Shown: positions 13,301 to 26,251, counted from the first letter of the stretch. The stretch: 64,000 nucleotides of DNA from Heliocidaris erythrogramma (GCA_025617745.1 CM046861.1:18077563-18141562), one strand, 5' to 3'. Program-made: numbers and translations. Notes: generated from the sequence alone by a model not told the origin.

Positions 13301-14665
13301 TTGTATTGTGCATTTTACCGCTAAAAAAACTAGTGTCAGGTGACTGCTCCGCAAATGTTCTGAAGGACGGATGAGATAGCGGTATCCTCCAAAATTAAAT
13401 TTCTACATCTCCGTCGTAAATTAAAAACAACAGTTTGTTTCAAGAGTTAATACACATTCAGAAATCAATAAATCGAAATGGAACATATAGACTAATTATT
13501 AAACTTTATAAGAAAATCTCTTCTCACACTCACGATCTAGTGTCGTTTGAATAAACAGAACAGATTAAATTGCTGTCTAAAATGCCAACATGGTTTTACA
13601 CTCTTGTCATTTCGCTAAAATAATTAGTGCTGTGCCTTAATTATCTTAAACATTTCAATCAACTGCATATCATTTGTAGCAATATTGTATGTTTGCGTAT
13701 AAATAAAACCTCAATTAAAAAACATTAATTACACCCTAAAAAGTGTTCTTTTAAAGGTTTTATTCTACTTTTGAAAATACAAGTTAACAAATACGTTTTA
13801 AAAGGCTACCGGAAATAGCCCTATAATATACGGATGGTGACAGTGATATGGAATTATATTGTTATCTGGTTTTGAGTTATTCGTAATGCATTATAGGAAT
13901 AGAATTTTTACTATTTCTAAATGAAAATTACATTGATTTCTCCTTTACTAAATGTGCCAATTTAATTTAGGGGTTTATTTTCATTTTAAGTCAATATTAT
14001 AACTTTGCTTTATTGATGGTTTATTTTACCTGACTGCTAAAGAAAGCATGCTGATATATGCTTGTAAGCAACATAGGAGGACCTACGGCTTGAAGTGATA
14101 TCCGAGTGACTTGGTGTTGAGGATTAATTCTTTATATGCAATCAGATAACATGTCTGTGCCACAGTATATAACTCAACGGGTAGTTTCACCAATGTCTTC
14201 AGGTTTATTTAACTGAACACTTGTATATATAGTTAATTAAGGGATTATCATGTAGCCAAGACCAGAAGTGGGTTGCTTTATACAAAGCTTTTTTAATCCA
14301 CAGTTTTGTTAGTAGATTCATATTACTTACATGTGCCGATTTGCACATGTGGCATGCCTGCCATTGTGCCAGTTTGCACTCAAGGCAAATGAGTGGTTAA
14401 TGGTTCCTTCCCAAAGGCCAAAATTGCATCAGCTTGGTTACCTCCGAGGTACAAGACCACTGTTCTACCACTGAGTCATCAGATATAGATCAACTACTTT
14501 CAGGATCATGTTAAAATTATGAAAAAGTGCCTTTAATATCATCACCTAGAAATAATCTGCAGGCACTCGTCTGGCATCACTTTTAGCTGTTAAAATGAGG
14601 AGGGAGATCAGCGAACATATTTAATGATATCCATTTTTCTGTGATATGATTGGTAGGGGAATAAT
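7394..14665. other. Long AT-rich stretch, essentially gene-free
   Basis: No protein domain or RNA gene recognised over about 7.3 kb. It contains scattered low-complexity DNA: TTTCAATT repeats at about 7728-7770, G14 at 8165, A/T-rich AAATAA runs near 9750, G20 at 10465 and G11 at 11906. Open frames of up to 84 codons have no recognisable motif and overlap on both strands. The G tracts probably mark decayed mobile elements, but end pairs could not be identified here. Confidence 0.55.
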
Positions 14666-14673
14666 GTGTTAAC

Positions 14674-14901
14674 CAGTGGCGGCCTTAAAAATTGGTAAAG
14701 GGAGGGGGTACAATTCCAAAAGCATTTTTATGACAAGCAAGCAGAAATAAATTTTCAGGTACATTTGGGGTTGAAAATTTGAAGGACAAAAAAGGGGAAC
14801 ACTTTTTTTGCTCACTTAAGGTATGGCACTTGGGGGGGGGGGGGTCAAAAGAGAGGGGTAGGCACAGGATGGTTGACACCACCCCACCCCCTCCGCCAAT
14901 G
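14674..14901. mobile_element. hAT-type MITE with 8-bp target duplication
   Basis: The 228-bp element starts CAGTGGCGG and its other end (opposite strand) starts CATTGGCGG, 8 of 9 matching. It is flanked by GTGTTAAC (14666-14673) and GTGTTAGC (14902-14909), an 8-bp direct repeat with one difference. TIRs starting CA(G/T)TGGCG together with an 8-bp duplication are characteristic of the hAT superfamily. It has no transposase, so it is non-autonomous. A G13 tract lies at 14832-14844. The single difference in the duplication suggests a fairly recent insertion. Confidence 0.8.
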
Positions 14902-14909
14902 GTGTTAGC

Positions 14910-17900
14910 CAGCAGCTGTAGGTGGTGAGAATGCGTCAGCGAGTGTTAGGGTAGATGGTATTTAAGATAAACGTACAAAACGGCGTTTATTGCATCGATG
15001 ACGTAAGCTAGCTAGCTGGATAGCGATGTATTTTTGGCAGTAGAACAAAAGATTCGTTATGATTCTCCTCATTCTCTATTTATTTTCGTTTCAATAAGAG
15101 AGGGTTTCGAAAAGAAATAATACTTAGCTAGGGAAAACTCTATGGGATGACGTTAAATAAACATTGAACGAAAAAAATCCTCTTAAATTCCCTTCTTACT
15201 AGTATAATTCTGCTGAATGCATAGAAAGTACATGGAAGCAATATAATTGGGCATATATTTTGGGGCTTTAAAGTTACGTAATCTATGTTTTATTCACTTA
15301 CACATTGGTAATAATCAATCAAGTTTATGAATTTTGTCTGCCGGGTGATTTTTAACGTTGTAGTGCGAAATATATCAATTTTCTGCTTCATATTTGGGTC
15401 AGAAAATTGCATGATACAATTTAAGAAAATGTTTAAATGTCGTCAGATTATCAGCTTCTTTCCAGATACCTTCTCGTCTTCCTCGGGCGATTTACAGGGA
15501 TTGTTGAAAGAGCGATGACCTCCGGCCTATCTTTGTGTCACGACGTTTGAAAGAAAAGGGGCAGCGAAAGTCTGGCGCTGCTAAATCAAAGCTAAGCTGG
15601 TCCAGATGACCGCGAAGTTGGGGCTGTTTTCCCAGATATTTCCCCTAATTTTGCCTGGAGTCACGCTACTGCCCTCGAACGTGCCGTGGTTGCAAATGGT
15701 TGCACGCGTGTCAGTTGAGGTTGAAGGAATCAGTCAAAATCTAAAGTTCGGTTTGCGCGCGAATGCATATTTAAGCACGCGATTCATTAGCGTTTGATTC
15801 GTATTTCCTCGATAATGATGATCGGTGGGGGAGTGATCGTATATGATTGCGGTCCGGAAAACACGCAACTCGAATGCCCATTTATCAATTCCACATGTTC
15901 TCATGAGCAATTATTCCTGTTAGATCTTTCGTTCTGCTTTTAGAATGACAAATACATGTAGGACGTGATTCAACGACATTTCGCAGTTAGTGATGGAGAA
16001 TGTGAGCATGCATGCTTGGCAAATGCAGTTACTGGAAAGTAGATCAAAGGGTTTTCATCATCGTTTGGGGCTGATGATTTTTAACGCTTTTATAAACCAT
16101 TTTTTTAAATCAAGCTAGTTAAAATTCGTTAATCATTCTCACGACTTCTGCAGAGTTCCAAAGTTAATTTATTTCATATTTATGCATTGTCTTATGAATT
16201 TTGCATCTTGAGACTCTATTTGACTTAATTCGTAGTAAAAATATTTCAATAAACTTTGTCAGATATTTCGTTTGTTGAAAAATATGTCGACCAGGAGGAA
16301 TCGGATAAAATATCAATCTTTGAAAACGGTGCTCATAATTCCGTCAATGGTGATGCGAGATGTTGAACATTGTAAGCTAAGATACGGAGTATGCAGGTAT
16401 GAAAAATGAAAAATGCATTACTTTAAGTCTGTATAAATGAACAAAATGGTCAATGCACATAGGTCTTTAAAAGCCATTTATAATTAACATAAAAATGCAG
16501 GGAGTGAAACAGATCAGACACAAAATTGTTTACATTCTTTTTTTTTACATATAAAACGTGTAAGTAAAAAAAAAATACAGCATGTGCTTTTAATAATTCA
16601 TTCTTCTTTTTTTTAATTGTAGATATTATAGATACACATGTGTTGTCCCACGCATGTATTTTCACGTTCTTACTTGACAAAAGCAAGTTTTTCTACATCA
16701 TCTGGAGGAGAATGGACAAAGACCTTAGCAGCACTTAAGATCTCTAGGTGATAACAAGAGAAGAGAGAGGGAGAGATGCTGCTATGATGAAGAGATGCCC
16801 ACTGCCTGATAATTATCTACATGTAGCTATAGGTTTTTTTTCCAAAAATAGTAGGTGTTTTGAACTACTCAAATGTTTACCTGTAGAAAATAAATGAAAA
16901 TATAATGCAACCTTTTTTTGGCTTTATATTTCACACTTTCTTTCACTTATCTGTCTAAACATTTAAAAATTGCATATTTCTGTATACAAAATATACCCGC
17001 ACATTTTTGTAAAGTAAAAATTTAAATATCAAGAATGGATTCCATCACTAGGACATCTAACATGATACTTTTCGTGATAAATAAAGCATATTAAGTCCGA
17101 AATATTTTATCAAAAACTGTACAAGTCAATGAAATCAGGATTTATGATTTTCTTCTTTTTTCAGTCTCTGTTGAATGGCTCTGGCGGGGTTTTTTTATAT
17201 AACATTATATTTGACATTGTGTTTAGTACCTTAACATAACATTTTGTAGCATACATATTACTGCCCCCCCCCCCCCCCTATCTCGCATTGCCTAGTGAGA
17301 GATGCAGGAAGAATTCAATGATTTTCAATACAAAAGATTATGGTAATCTTAAATTTGTCAATTGAGGCTTAGCTTTGATTACGCTCTAGAAAGACAAAGA
17401 AGTACATCCCGGATTTACTTTAATTACACGGTGATGTTAAAGCGTTAACTTTAGTCAAAGCAGGCGACATTTGAGCCGCTTAACAGAAGTAACAGACACC
17501 ACCTTTAAGATCCCGCGTTAAAATCTGGCTTCATTCACAACATCTAATTTCACGTAACACAACTCGGCTCTTGTAAACACTCCCAAATCCATCACAACAA
17601 GGAGCACCAGGCCCAGGGTTGGGTTAATCTTAGGCTCATTTTCATTCCAAAGCCGAGGAATATTATCATTCTTCAGGCATTTGCTTCATCAGCATTGGTG
17701 TATGCTAACAATTTTCCTTGGTAAGTTTCGAAAGGGTTTCCATCGCCACATGCACTGCAAATAATCATCGTTGGATTATCGTGGTTTGGAGTAAAAAGTG
17801 AGGATGTTTTTTGGTGTTGACGGTTTGGTTACCGCGACGAGTCTTTAATGAAATTACCGAGCTAAATATTTGGATAAACTTTGGCTGGCTGGAGGGGAGC

Positions 17901-18598
17901 CCAGCGGGTAACGATTGCCAGAAGGTGTGAGAACAGAGGGGAATGTACAACTTGTCTCAAGAAAACATCAACTGAGACAGGTTAACACAATGTTAAATAA
18001 GGTAGACCTTATATTGTAGATTTCCATCACACGGGGAAAAAAGTATTACCATACATCGTGTCTTTGTTTTGGCTACATCTATAACATTTGCAATCAATCA
18101 CAATGTTATATGTATCACGTATCACAGTACGAGCAAAATTTTTAAGCGTATTAGAAAAAGACAGTCTTGTATTTCACTTGAGGAAATTTTGAAATTCACA
18201 GCTATTAAAATGAAGGGTTGTTATTCAGGAGGAAATCAATTTGAATATTTACCCCATCCCCCTCCCCATATTCGTAAATTTTACAAGAAGGTGTTGAGAA
18301 ATAAAATATAGTCGCATGTGTCGCATTGTTTTCCGAGACAGCCTATACCAATTTTCTCACAAAAACCCAACTTCATACCTAATGTTTATAATAAACGGAA
18401 CAGATTATCTTTGCTAGATTGATCTTGACACATAACTATGATATATTATTATGAAAACAACAGAGGCTGAATCATCAATTACTCATAACGCTTAGATATC
18501 TTGTTAATGAATGTTTTTTTAAGTAAAAAGATATAAAGAGATAAAAAAGTGTTTTGTTTCAAAATATATTTTCACTTTTTATTAGAGTATACAACAAT
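14910..18598. other. AT-rich spacer without recognisable genes
   Basis: Nothing beyond chance open frames (60-80 codons) was recognised. A C15 tract sits at 17264-17278. A slightly GC-richer part at 15500-15800 contains overlapping short frames but no domain. Confidence 0.5.
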
Positions 18599-18858
18599 TC
18601 ACACACACACACACACACACGCACGTTTACATGGCTTTACTTCCGAGGACAACTATTGTTCCTCTATTGTTACTCGTCCTCGGACAGTCGACGGAATAAG
18701 GCATAAATTCATTGTTCGACGTTCGAGGACTATTGTCCGGCTTCCGAGGACCATTGTTGTCATGATTTTTTTTTAGTTCTCTGTCCGAAAATGTCCTCGG
18801 ACATACTGCTAAACAGGCCCACACACACCCACACACACATCCTCACACTCACACATTG
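18599..18858 (+). mobile_element. CA-flanked hairpin element, copy A
   Basis: A core of about 200 bp (18621-18820) bordered on both sides by (CA)n microsatellite. It is nearly identical to 28615-28820 in the same orientation. The core holds five copies of a 9-mer and its complement: TCCGAGGAC at 18642 and 18743, TCGAGGAC at 18723, and GTCCTCGGA at 18676 and 18793. These can pair as two successive hairpins with 9-bp stems and loops of about 25 and 41 bases. The outer ends are only weakly inverted. There is no coding capacity. It could be a non-autonomous mobile element that carries or targets CA repeats; the family is not recognised. Confidence 0.7.
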
Positions 18859-19384
18859 TTACATGACAGGAATTATTTATAAAGGGCTGATTATTGTTCA
18901 CATTTTGTTCTTCAAATTGGCAACAATAATATTTTTCTTTAAATACTACATGGTTCTAATAAAATTTAATGTCGTTGTTGAGAACAACAAACATGGTTAG
19001 GAACTTTGACGAAGAGTTAAAAAAAATGCCACTTTTAATTTCAAAATAAAAGAAAAGATTTTGAACCTCTCAATGTGTTGCCAATTTAAGTATTCTAAAG
19101 CTCATTCTCCTTTTTGAAATTCCTGGCATCAAACGCAATATGGTCATGTAACAAAAATGAATACAGGTTGTGCAGAAATATTGGCCTTTTCTGCTAATGT
19201 ATCTGGTATATTTTTGGGGCTCTGAATCAAAAGTTCTTTGAGCCGAACTACAAAATGTGGTCAATTGTCTCGAAAGGGCTAAGAGTTGGCATGTTTTTGA
19301 CCAAAGGAGTTTGACATTGCTATGAGAATCATGTCAAAAGTGAAACAAGTTATAGTGAATATGGAAAATATTATCATCATAGGA

Positions 19385-19900
19385 GTTTCGGTTTCAGTTT
19401 CATTTTATTTCATATTTCATATCATTTCACATAAATGGCACAAAAACAATGATCAGTGGATTAGGACAATACTATAAGAATAAGTCTTGAATACTTGTAA
19501 CAAGAGAAGAAAAAAAAATGCCAGTGGACATACAGAGTGAAATTTGGCGTGAAATATGAGAAAATTCTAGTGAAAATAATTGAAATAAGAGGGGGAAGTC
19601 GAGGGTGCAGTACATAACTAGGCAGCCATAGGATGGATTGCGTAAGTCTTTAAGAGAGATATTTTTAAATTGGCATTTAAATGTATACAGTGAGCCGGAA
19701 TTTGTTAAATCTGGGGGGGGGGGGTCATTCCATAATTTTGGTCCTGTAAATATAATTGCATGGTATGCAAACGCAGTTTGAGTACGTGGAACCTGATCGA
19801 ATAGCTTTCTCTCGTTAGATAGGAATGAAGTGAATAGTTCATGACGAACGTGAGGTGAAACATAAATAGAAACAATAGGAGTAATCTTCAAAATAAATTT
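19385..19900 (-). pseudogene. LINE (CR1-like) ORF2 C-terminus and tail
   Basis: A minus-strand frame of 139 codons contains LFDQVPRTQTAFAY, then GPKLWNDPPPPDLT and YTFKCQFKNISL. This matches the extreme C-terminal signature of non-LTR retrotransposon polymerases (R-T-x-x-G...GpklWNsLP...FKxxlk). The RT catalytic core is absent, so only the 3' end was inserted or survives. Downstream on the minus strand the sequence runs into TGAAA-like repeats near 19385-19430, a typical LINE terminal microsatellite. A G12 tract (19713) encodes the proline run and is probably slippage-expanded. The assignment to LINE is firm, the clade less so. Confidence 0.75.
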
Positions 19901-22900
19901 CTACTCTTTAATTAAAATGGACATAAACATGTGAAATCAGAATATGAAGAGCTATGTAAAATTAAATTAAAATACTTTACAAGGACGAAAGACAGGTTTA
20001 TATTTTCCATTTGAGAAGTTCCGAATTACAACGAAATTCATGAACTGAACTGAAATTCAGTTTGAAACTGAAACTTTTTGACAACGAAATAAAATTTTCT
20101 ATTAGGTACAAGCAAGCTTAATCCATTATTAGGGGAATTTGTGAAAACAACTAGTGTTATTTACGGTTCTGTTTTATCTGAAGGTGCTTGGAAACGTTTT
20201 GGAGTGAGAGGCAAGTCATTCGCAGCTTTTAACCTATTTATTCTTGCTCATTTATACATTGATATATGGTGCGTCGATCAATTTGAAAGAAATTTGTGAA
20301 CCTTTTCCAGGCCTGTTTAATGTAGGGTAAAGCCTCAGGCCCTAACTTTTAGTCCGTATCTCTAAAATGATTAAACAACGTCTCAGAAAACATTGAATGT
20401 CAATAGCTTTAAACTGTTCATTCATGCTAGGCAACAGACCCATTATACGACATTATACAAAAAAGTTGAAACACCCCCAGTATTTGACCTTGTAATAAAC
20501 TAGCGTGACTTCCAATAATGTTTCCTAAGCATTGTTTTGCACCATAAATAGTAATCAAGTTGTCTGGGGTTGTTCCCGTAGTCACTTTAATCTGATCAGA
20601 GCACAAATCTACTTCCCTCAAAATCAGCCATTTTTACCTCCCTGTATCAACAAGATTGATCTAAGTACTGAGGTGCGCATAGTCCTCAAAGTGGTGTCCA
20701 ACCACTGTCGATGTGACCGTCGTGGCAAAAAAAGTACCTGTTTCGGCGTCTTATGTTATACTGGCGGCAGCGGTGGGATTGCGCTTGTGTTAAAACCATC
20801 CCGGCACAGATGGCGTCTGGTTCCTAACGCTGCGCACACGCGGTATGGCGCCACCGTCATGTTCAAAGAAATGCATCTTCAGTATGCCTCGTTTCCACGT
20901 GAAATCGTAAACCGCCTCAAAAACAAAAAACAAAGCTGAAAATAACTAAGAACGAACAAAAACAAATACAAAAACAAAAACAAGTGAAAAAATATAAAAA
21001 CAAAAACAACAAAAAGTCTGCGGCCAAATTAAATGACATTAACGAAGCGTGCTGCACATTTTCCCATTTTACCATGCAGAGGTAAGTGACAATGATATTT
21101 ATTCCCAAGCCATCCATGAGTATATAGAATATTTTAGAATGCGATCGTACATGTACAAACAATCATTATTTGATTTTGTACTAAAATCAAAACAATTAAT
21201 TATATAGCGTATGTAAGGTGAACTTATTTTTCCCCCAATTGCCATTCAAATGGTTCTTTTGAGACGGTTTGCAGCGTGTTGTATGAAAGTGGTTTTACCC
21301 TCTGAATGCTTCACGGGAACATGACCAGCGGTCAAGCGTGAAACGTATTAAACCTTTCAGCGCTAAGATCCCCATGCCTGTATTCAAGCTATACGGTGAT
21401 TGGTGTTGTGTGGTGGAAAAGGACTTAATGGAGTGATTAAAATAGGAAAGTACATGACCTGCCTGGGGACATAGCAGCAGGTCCATGTGACATGTTTCTC
21501 GGGAAGAAAGTAAACAGTTTGCTCGTTTATTGCTTAAAGGGGAAATTGTGCCAATGTTAAAGCTTCTTAGAAATTGTCATCATTATATTTTTTCAAAATC
21601 ACATTGCCACTCTTCCATACTATTCATCAAAACAATGTTATAGTTCTAGCAAGGTTCAGATCAAGTTTTCTTTGCCACTCCTACAGTTGGAAGACATTCC
21701 CAAATGCAGTAACTCTAATTAATTTCAGTGAAACATAAGCTTTGGAAGGAAAAGGAATATATAAATGAAAATGTCAGTATAGATTTCCAAGAGCAAATTA
21801 TTTTTCAAATATCATTATGATATAGAAATGAATTTGGATTTAATTTAATAAGGGCTTTAAGACAATGCTTGGCAGCCAAAGGCTGAATTGCGAATGCTCA
21901 CAACGATTTCTCACTATAATTTCACATTACATCATACCATTTAGTATTTAAGAGAATCAACGTTACTATGAAACGAAGGAAAGAAGAAAAAGAAGAATAA
22001 TCTTCACTATCTCCCTCTAAAAACACACACTCACCTTTCCAAAGTTATTCATCGTCACATCTCCTTATTGACAAACGAGATGCGATTGAGTGTTAAAGGT
22101 CACTTTGATGAATTAGCAGGATGGGCCTTTACAACCTACAGGGTCTTTGGGATAAAATCACCGAACTTGAGACGAATGGGTGACCGTATGTAAAGAACTC
22201 CAGGAAATGGCTGAGAGTTATGTACAAACGCTTTTAACGGCTTAGAACCACAGTTGTCCTTCCCCCTACTTAAGTAACATCCAACCTTGCTCTGTACATC
22301 ACTTACGCGAAATCGCCAAAATCATGTTTAATCTGCACTGACGGATTGATATTATCATGTGTACTCCTATGTTCTAGTATCCTATATTTGATATTACAGT
22401 CTTATTGTACTCTTGTTTTGTTTTTTTATTTTGTAATTCACCTTACGCTATCGAACAACTGTAAACTACAAAAAGAAAAACGTACCCTTTTTTCAGTATA
22501 TACAAATTATCGACTTTTCGTGCGTGTATGTAGTATAATTAAACTAAATATGACGATACCTTTCACTCATTTGGTTGACTATTATCGTCTCATGATATTG
22601 TCTTGTTGAATCTCAGACTGTACTTTTATTTTTTATATCCAGATCCAGACAAGAAATAGTAAAGTATTTTTTCTTCCTTACTCGGAGAATGCCTCCGCGG
22701 TATATTCGCGATAACCATCCTTTTGCCTGGAAGTTATAAATGAAGAACAAAATTATGTGTCAGAGGGAATTATATTACCAATGTCTTCTTTGTAAAGAAT
22801 ACGTATTTCTGCTTTCAATTCATGGGAAAACTCTTTTATTCTTTTTTCTTCTCTTAATTATCTTGAGTAATTGTTTTTGGTTATATCTTGCACATGTGAA

Positions 22901-23780
22901 CGTGACATGATTGTAAATCAAAATATATCATGGGTTAAGGTATAAACTAATTCATACGTGGACATTATGACATAGACAGAAGAATTACAACTAAACCCAT
23001 TGTATATCAGTTGTTAAAGTATAACGTTAGCTAAGTAAACACAACGAATATAATCATGATGCTAGATTACCGAAATCAGAAGTATGTGCAATAAAGGTAA
23101 GATAAAGCTGGAGGGCCTAGGAGAACAATGAATTAGAGATGAAGTCTTTGCCAATACTTCAATATTTTGTCTACATTTCTTTTCGTCATATATTGCCGTC
23201 TTTATGCATTCTATCAACGACTGCCGTGCTGTCCGGCTCCCATGCAAGGTCGGCACTTCACTTTGATGCGATCCTCGTTCCATGTTTGTTTACTGAATCG
23301 ATTGTCTGACAAATAATTCTATTAGCCCAATGTTAGTCCATCTTACAAAGAACAACTCTTATCTTCTAGTCAAGTCATCTAACTCGCTTCATTCAATTAA
23401 ATGTAGAGATCGAATAAAAGAATTATTGGAGGAGGCTCGAGACATAGAGAATGATTTCCAGGTCGTGACGTCATGATATCTCCCAGCGATAACATCTACC
23501 TTGCCAACACATGCGTGTCACCGTTGTTGTTCTATTTTTTAGAGACGCGTTGATATCATAAAAAAAATGAACGACGCATGATCGAGCCCGCCAATAATTA
23601 CAAGTCATTGGGCGCGTGATGTTTGGCAATGCTTTTGTTTGACGTCTGATAATCCGAAGTTCTTTTACTCCGACCTTGTTGAGCATCACCTTATAGTTCT
23701 CTAAGACACCCACACGGATGATCTTTCTTTGAAATATTGAGTTCATAAGGAATTTATTCCCTCAAGTTTCAGCACCTTCA
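19901..23780. other. AT-rich spacer; one unexplained 135-codon frame
   Basis: No domain recognised. The longest frame (20532-20939, plus) has somewhat higher GC and a cysteine-containing stretch (CRCDRRGKKSTCFGVLC), but no family is recognised and no splice context can be judged. A CAAAAA-rich microsatellite lies at about 20925-21012. The rest shows nothing beyond chance frames. Confidence 0.4.
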
Positions 23781-23784
23781 GCTT

Positions 23785-23868
23785 GGATGAGCCAGTGTAA
23801 TAATCCAAAGGTCTTTCGAAGTGCCTAAAGGCATTGATGAATATGTGATATGCGCTATACAAGAACTG
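23785..23868 (+). mobile_element. LINE/SINE 3' tail fragment
   Basis: The phrase ATATGCGCTATACAAGAACT followed directly by a TAT/ATT repeat matches the tail style of the LINE ending at 7393 and the SINEs at 25.8 and 44.1 kb. The upstream 60-80 bases are short and non-coding. It probably seeded the long ATT microsatellite that follows. Confidence 0.55.
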
Positions 23869-24089
23869 CGTATTATTATTATTATTATTATTATCATCAT
23901 CATTATTGTTATTATTATTATTATTATGTTATTATCATTGTATTATTATCATTGTTATTATTATTAGTAGTAGTAGTAGTAATAGTATTGTTGGAGTTAT
24001 TGTTCTTCTTCTTCCTCCTTTTCTTCTTTTACTTCTTTTTGTTCTTGTTCTTGTTCTTCTTGTTCTTCTTCTACTTCTTCTTATATAAC

Positions 24090-24120
<31 letters not shown>

Positions 24121-24180
24121 TCTATTATTATTATTATTATTATTATTATTATCATTACTATTATTATTATCATCATCATC
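23869..24180 (+). repeat. Compound ATT / TTC microsatellite
   Basis: About 310 bases of (TAT)n with ATC, TAG and TTC variants: ATT-type at 23870-23975, AGT at 23966-23981, TTCTT/TTGTTC at 24005-24080, ATT again at 24087-24170 and ATC at the end. All long tyrosine-, leucine- or asparagine-rich frames here are microsatellite translation. Confidence 0.95.
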
Positions 24181-24211
24181 TGTAGACAATAATCATGAAA
24201 TTTGATTTCAA

Positions 24212-24394
24212 CACGATAAAAACTACTTTCGAAAAATAAACTCAAGACAATTTCAGTAGCCCTGTCTATCACCTTTAGAAATGTGTGAACATTACAATGG
24301 TGTATTACATAATCCGAACCTGATTTCTATGGGCAGTACAATAGGCCTTTGAAATTGCCCTTGAGTTTATTTTTCGAAAGTAGTTCTTATCGTG
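24212..24394. mobile_element. Foldback element with 44-bp arms
   Basis: The left arm (24212-24255) reads CACGATAAAAACTACTTTCG and onward. Its near-exact reverse complement lies at 24351-24394, with one substitution and a small indel. The loop is about 95 bp. There is no coding capacity. It sits directly downstream of the ATT microsatellite. It is a small foldback or palindromic MITE of unrecognised family. Confidence 0.75.
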
Positions 24395-24534
24395 TTTTTC
24401 CAAGACTTCTTGGATGAAAAAGATGACATCCGATGATGCTTAGTGAGAAAGTAATATTTATTTTAATTTTTCCCTGGTCTCTTTTGTCAGCTTTAATTTC
24501 CGTTAATTACCCCCAGCACTTCTATCGTCCTTGT

Positions 24535-24665
24535 CCCCCCCCCCCCCCCCTCTTACTCCACCCCCCTCTCTCTCTCTCCCTCTGTCCATTTTTTATCTGC
24601 CCCTACCCCTCTCTCTCCCTCTCTCACATACAATACACGCACCCACACACACATACTCACGCACG
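24535..24665 (+). repeat. C16 tract with CT and CA microsatellites
   Basis: A run of 16 C (24535-24550) is followed by CT-rich repeats and then CA-rich repeats to about 24665. Simple-sequence DNA only. Confidence 0.9.
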
Positions 24666-25072
24666 CTTAAAATCTCTCTCTTTCGCCCACTCTCGTGATC
24701 TGCTCTTATTATCTTCCGTATCCAAAGAAGGACAACTTGTGAGAAGTATACAATTGCAATACTTTTTTCATCGGTTCATATTTTCTAACCATATTTAAAG
24801 AAAGAGAGGGAGGCAGCAGGAGTCAAAATAAACGGAAAGAAGACAAATTATCCAGAAGGGTTGGGAAGAATATCAATGCCAACAGAACTCTTTTCTTTCA
24901 AGTCTTTATGCGCTGTATAATGTGACGATGAAAATATCTCAACGCATCCGCTGCACATTAGCAAAGGTGTCCTGTCAACTCAGGCTGTGGGTCGCGTTCT
25001 AACCCCGCTTATTCTAAAATAAAATCAGTGTGTAACGGAGGAGGGAAGACAGTCAAAGCTTAACTTTACCAC

Positions 25073-25166
25073 TTGGGGCGGTACGGGAATATCCGTTACG
25101 GGCGGAACCTCCCGCTCTAACGTCAACCGACATGCCCCGGCGCCGTAAGCGGCCACTTCGGGGATC
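25073..25166. other. CpG-dense patch
   Basis: About 13 CpG dinucleotides fall within about 95 bases (from 'ggggcggtacggg' to 'cacttcgggg'), far above the surrounding AT-rich DNA. It contains inverted short blocks such as GGAATATCC. It could be a remnant of a GC-rich repeat, an unmethylated regulatory patch or part of an exon. No open frame with a known motif crosses it. Confidence 0.4.
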
Positions 25167-25764
25167 CTTTCTCTTTGCTATAGAATTAAAGCTGATGAAT
25201 GTATTCTGTGCTTATATGCATGCAAAGAAATGATAGATGTAACATGGTAAAATGAGATCACAGGGTTTTAAATGAGCTTGATACTGGCTCAGCTGTCCGA
25301 TGTTCTACTTTTCTAACCTTGAATTACAAAGGAATATATGATAAAATATTGGATAGCTAAGAATAAGATGTTCTGCTTTCAAAAATATTGTTTCATTTCA
25401 GGAGAGTATCACTGTTGGTAGCCTTAATTACAGTAATCTTTACAATTGATTTTGAAGGAGTACAAATAATAACTAGGTACAAAGTTTTCGAAAAACGGGG
25501 GGGGGGGGCACTAAATGGTGCTTCTTGGTTTCCATTAACTTGATAATAACATCTCATTTTAATAATATCGTTGTTTGTATGTTTATGGTATCTCGTAATG
25601 ATAACACCATTGATTGCACATGAATAAGTGGCCAAAAATAAACAGCATTTTACGTTAAACATGTTAGTAAAACGAAATATTAAACAGATTTTGACTGGCT
25701 GCCTGAACATAAATTAGGCTTATTGCCAGCCGGTTTTGTAATAACGGGAGTAGAGTACCTTTAT

Positions 25765-26072
25765 ATAATAATAAATAATAATTTTGTACTTATATAGTGC
25801 ACAAATCTGCCTAAAAGAGGCACCCTAGGCGCACAAATATTATTACCCCGGTCATTGGATTCTGGCACGCCCGCACACAATGTATGCACATTCTCCACTC
25901 CCTGGGGAGCATTCCAGCAATGGGCAGTACAGTGACGCTCACATGCTAAGCAAACGGCATTATAGATTAACGTCTTGCCAAAGGACGCTAGTGCTGCGGT
26001 GGGATTCGAACCCCGGACCTCGTGGTTCACAGTCCGGGGACTTATCCACTGATCCACAACACCTCTATAGAG
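25765..26072 (-). mobile_element. tRNA-derived SINE, copy 1
   Basis: On the minus strand the element begins near 26072. It has a pol III A box TGGATCAGTGG (26057-26047) and a perfect B box GGTTCGAATCC (26012-26002), 35 bases apart, embedded in a tRNA-like head. The body continues CACTAGCGTCCTTTGGCAAG, homologous to the SINE at 44.1 kb. The 3' end reads GCACTATATAAG followed by ATTATTATT. The internal promoter would be read by RNA polymerase III and mobility would depend on a LINE. The intact B box suggests a moderately young copy. It is not a functional tRNA gene because the head runs into a SINE body and tail. Confidence 0.85.
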
Positions 26073-26251
26073 AGTAATGACATAGACGTCTGATTTTTCG
26101 AGAAACAAAATGGCGTTTGAATTCTTTCTATTGAGAACACCCAGGTGCTCATCGGAATTGAATAGAAATGTTGCATAGCAGAGGAAACAAAATGGCGTTC
26201 AAATCATGAGTTGTCACTACTCTCTTTATGTAGGTACTCTAAACGGGAGCT

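Noticed and set aside
20532-20939. 135-codon frame with some cysteines, candidate exon
   Set aside because: No recognised family, and an overlapping opposite-strand frame is also open. Left as unexplained, not called as a gene.
23850-24185. Tyr-rich 111-codon frame
   Set aside because: Translation of ATT/TTC microsatellite.
25990-26072. tRNA gene with good A and B boxes
   Set aside because: The tRNA-like head continues into a SINE body and ATT tail shared with the 44.1-kb copy, so it is a SINE.
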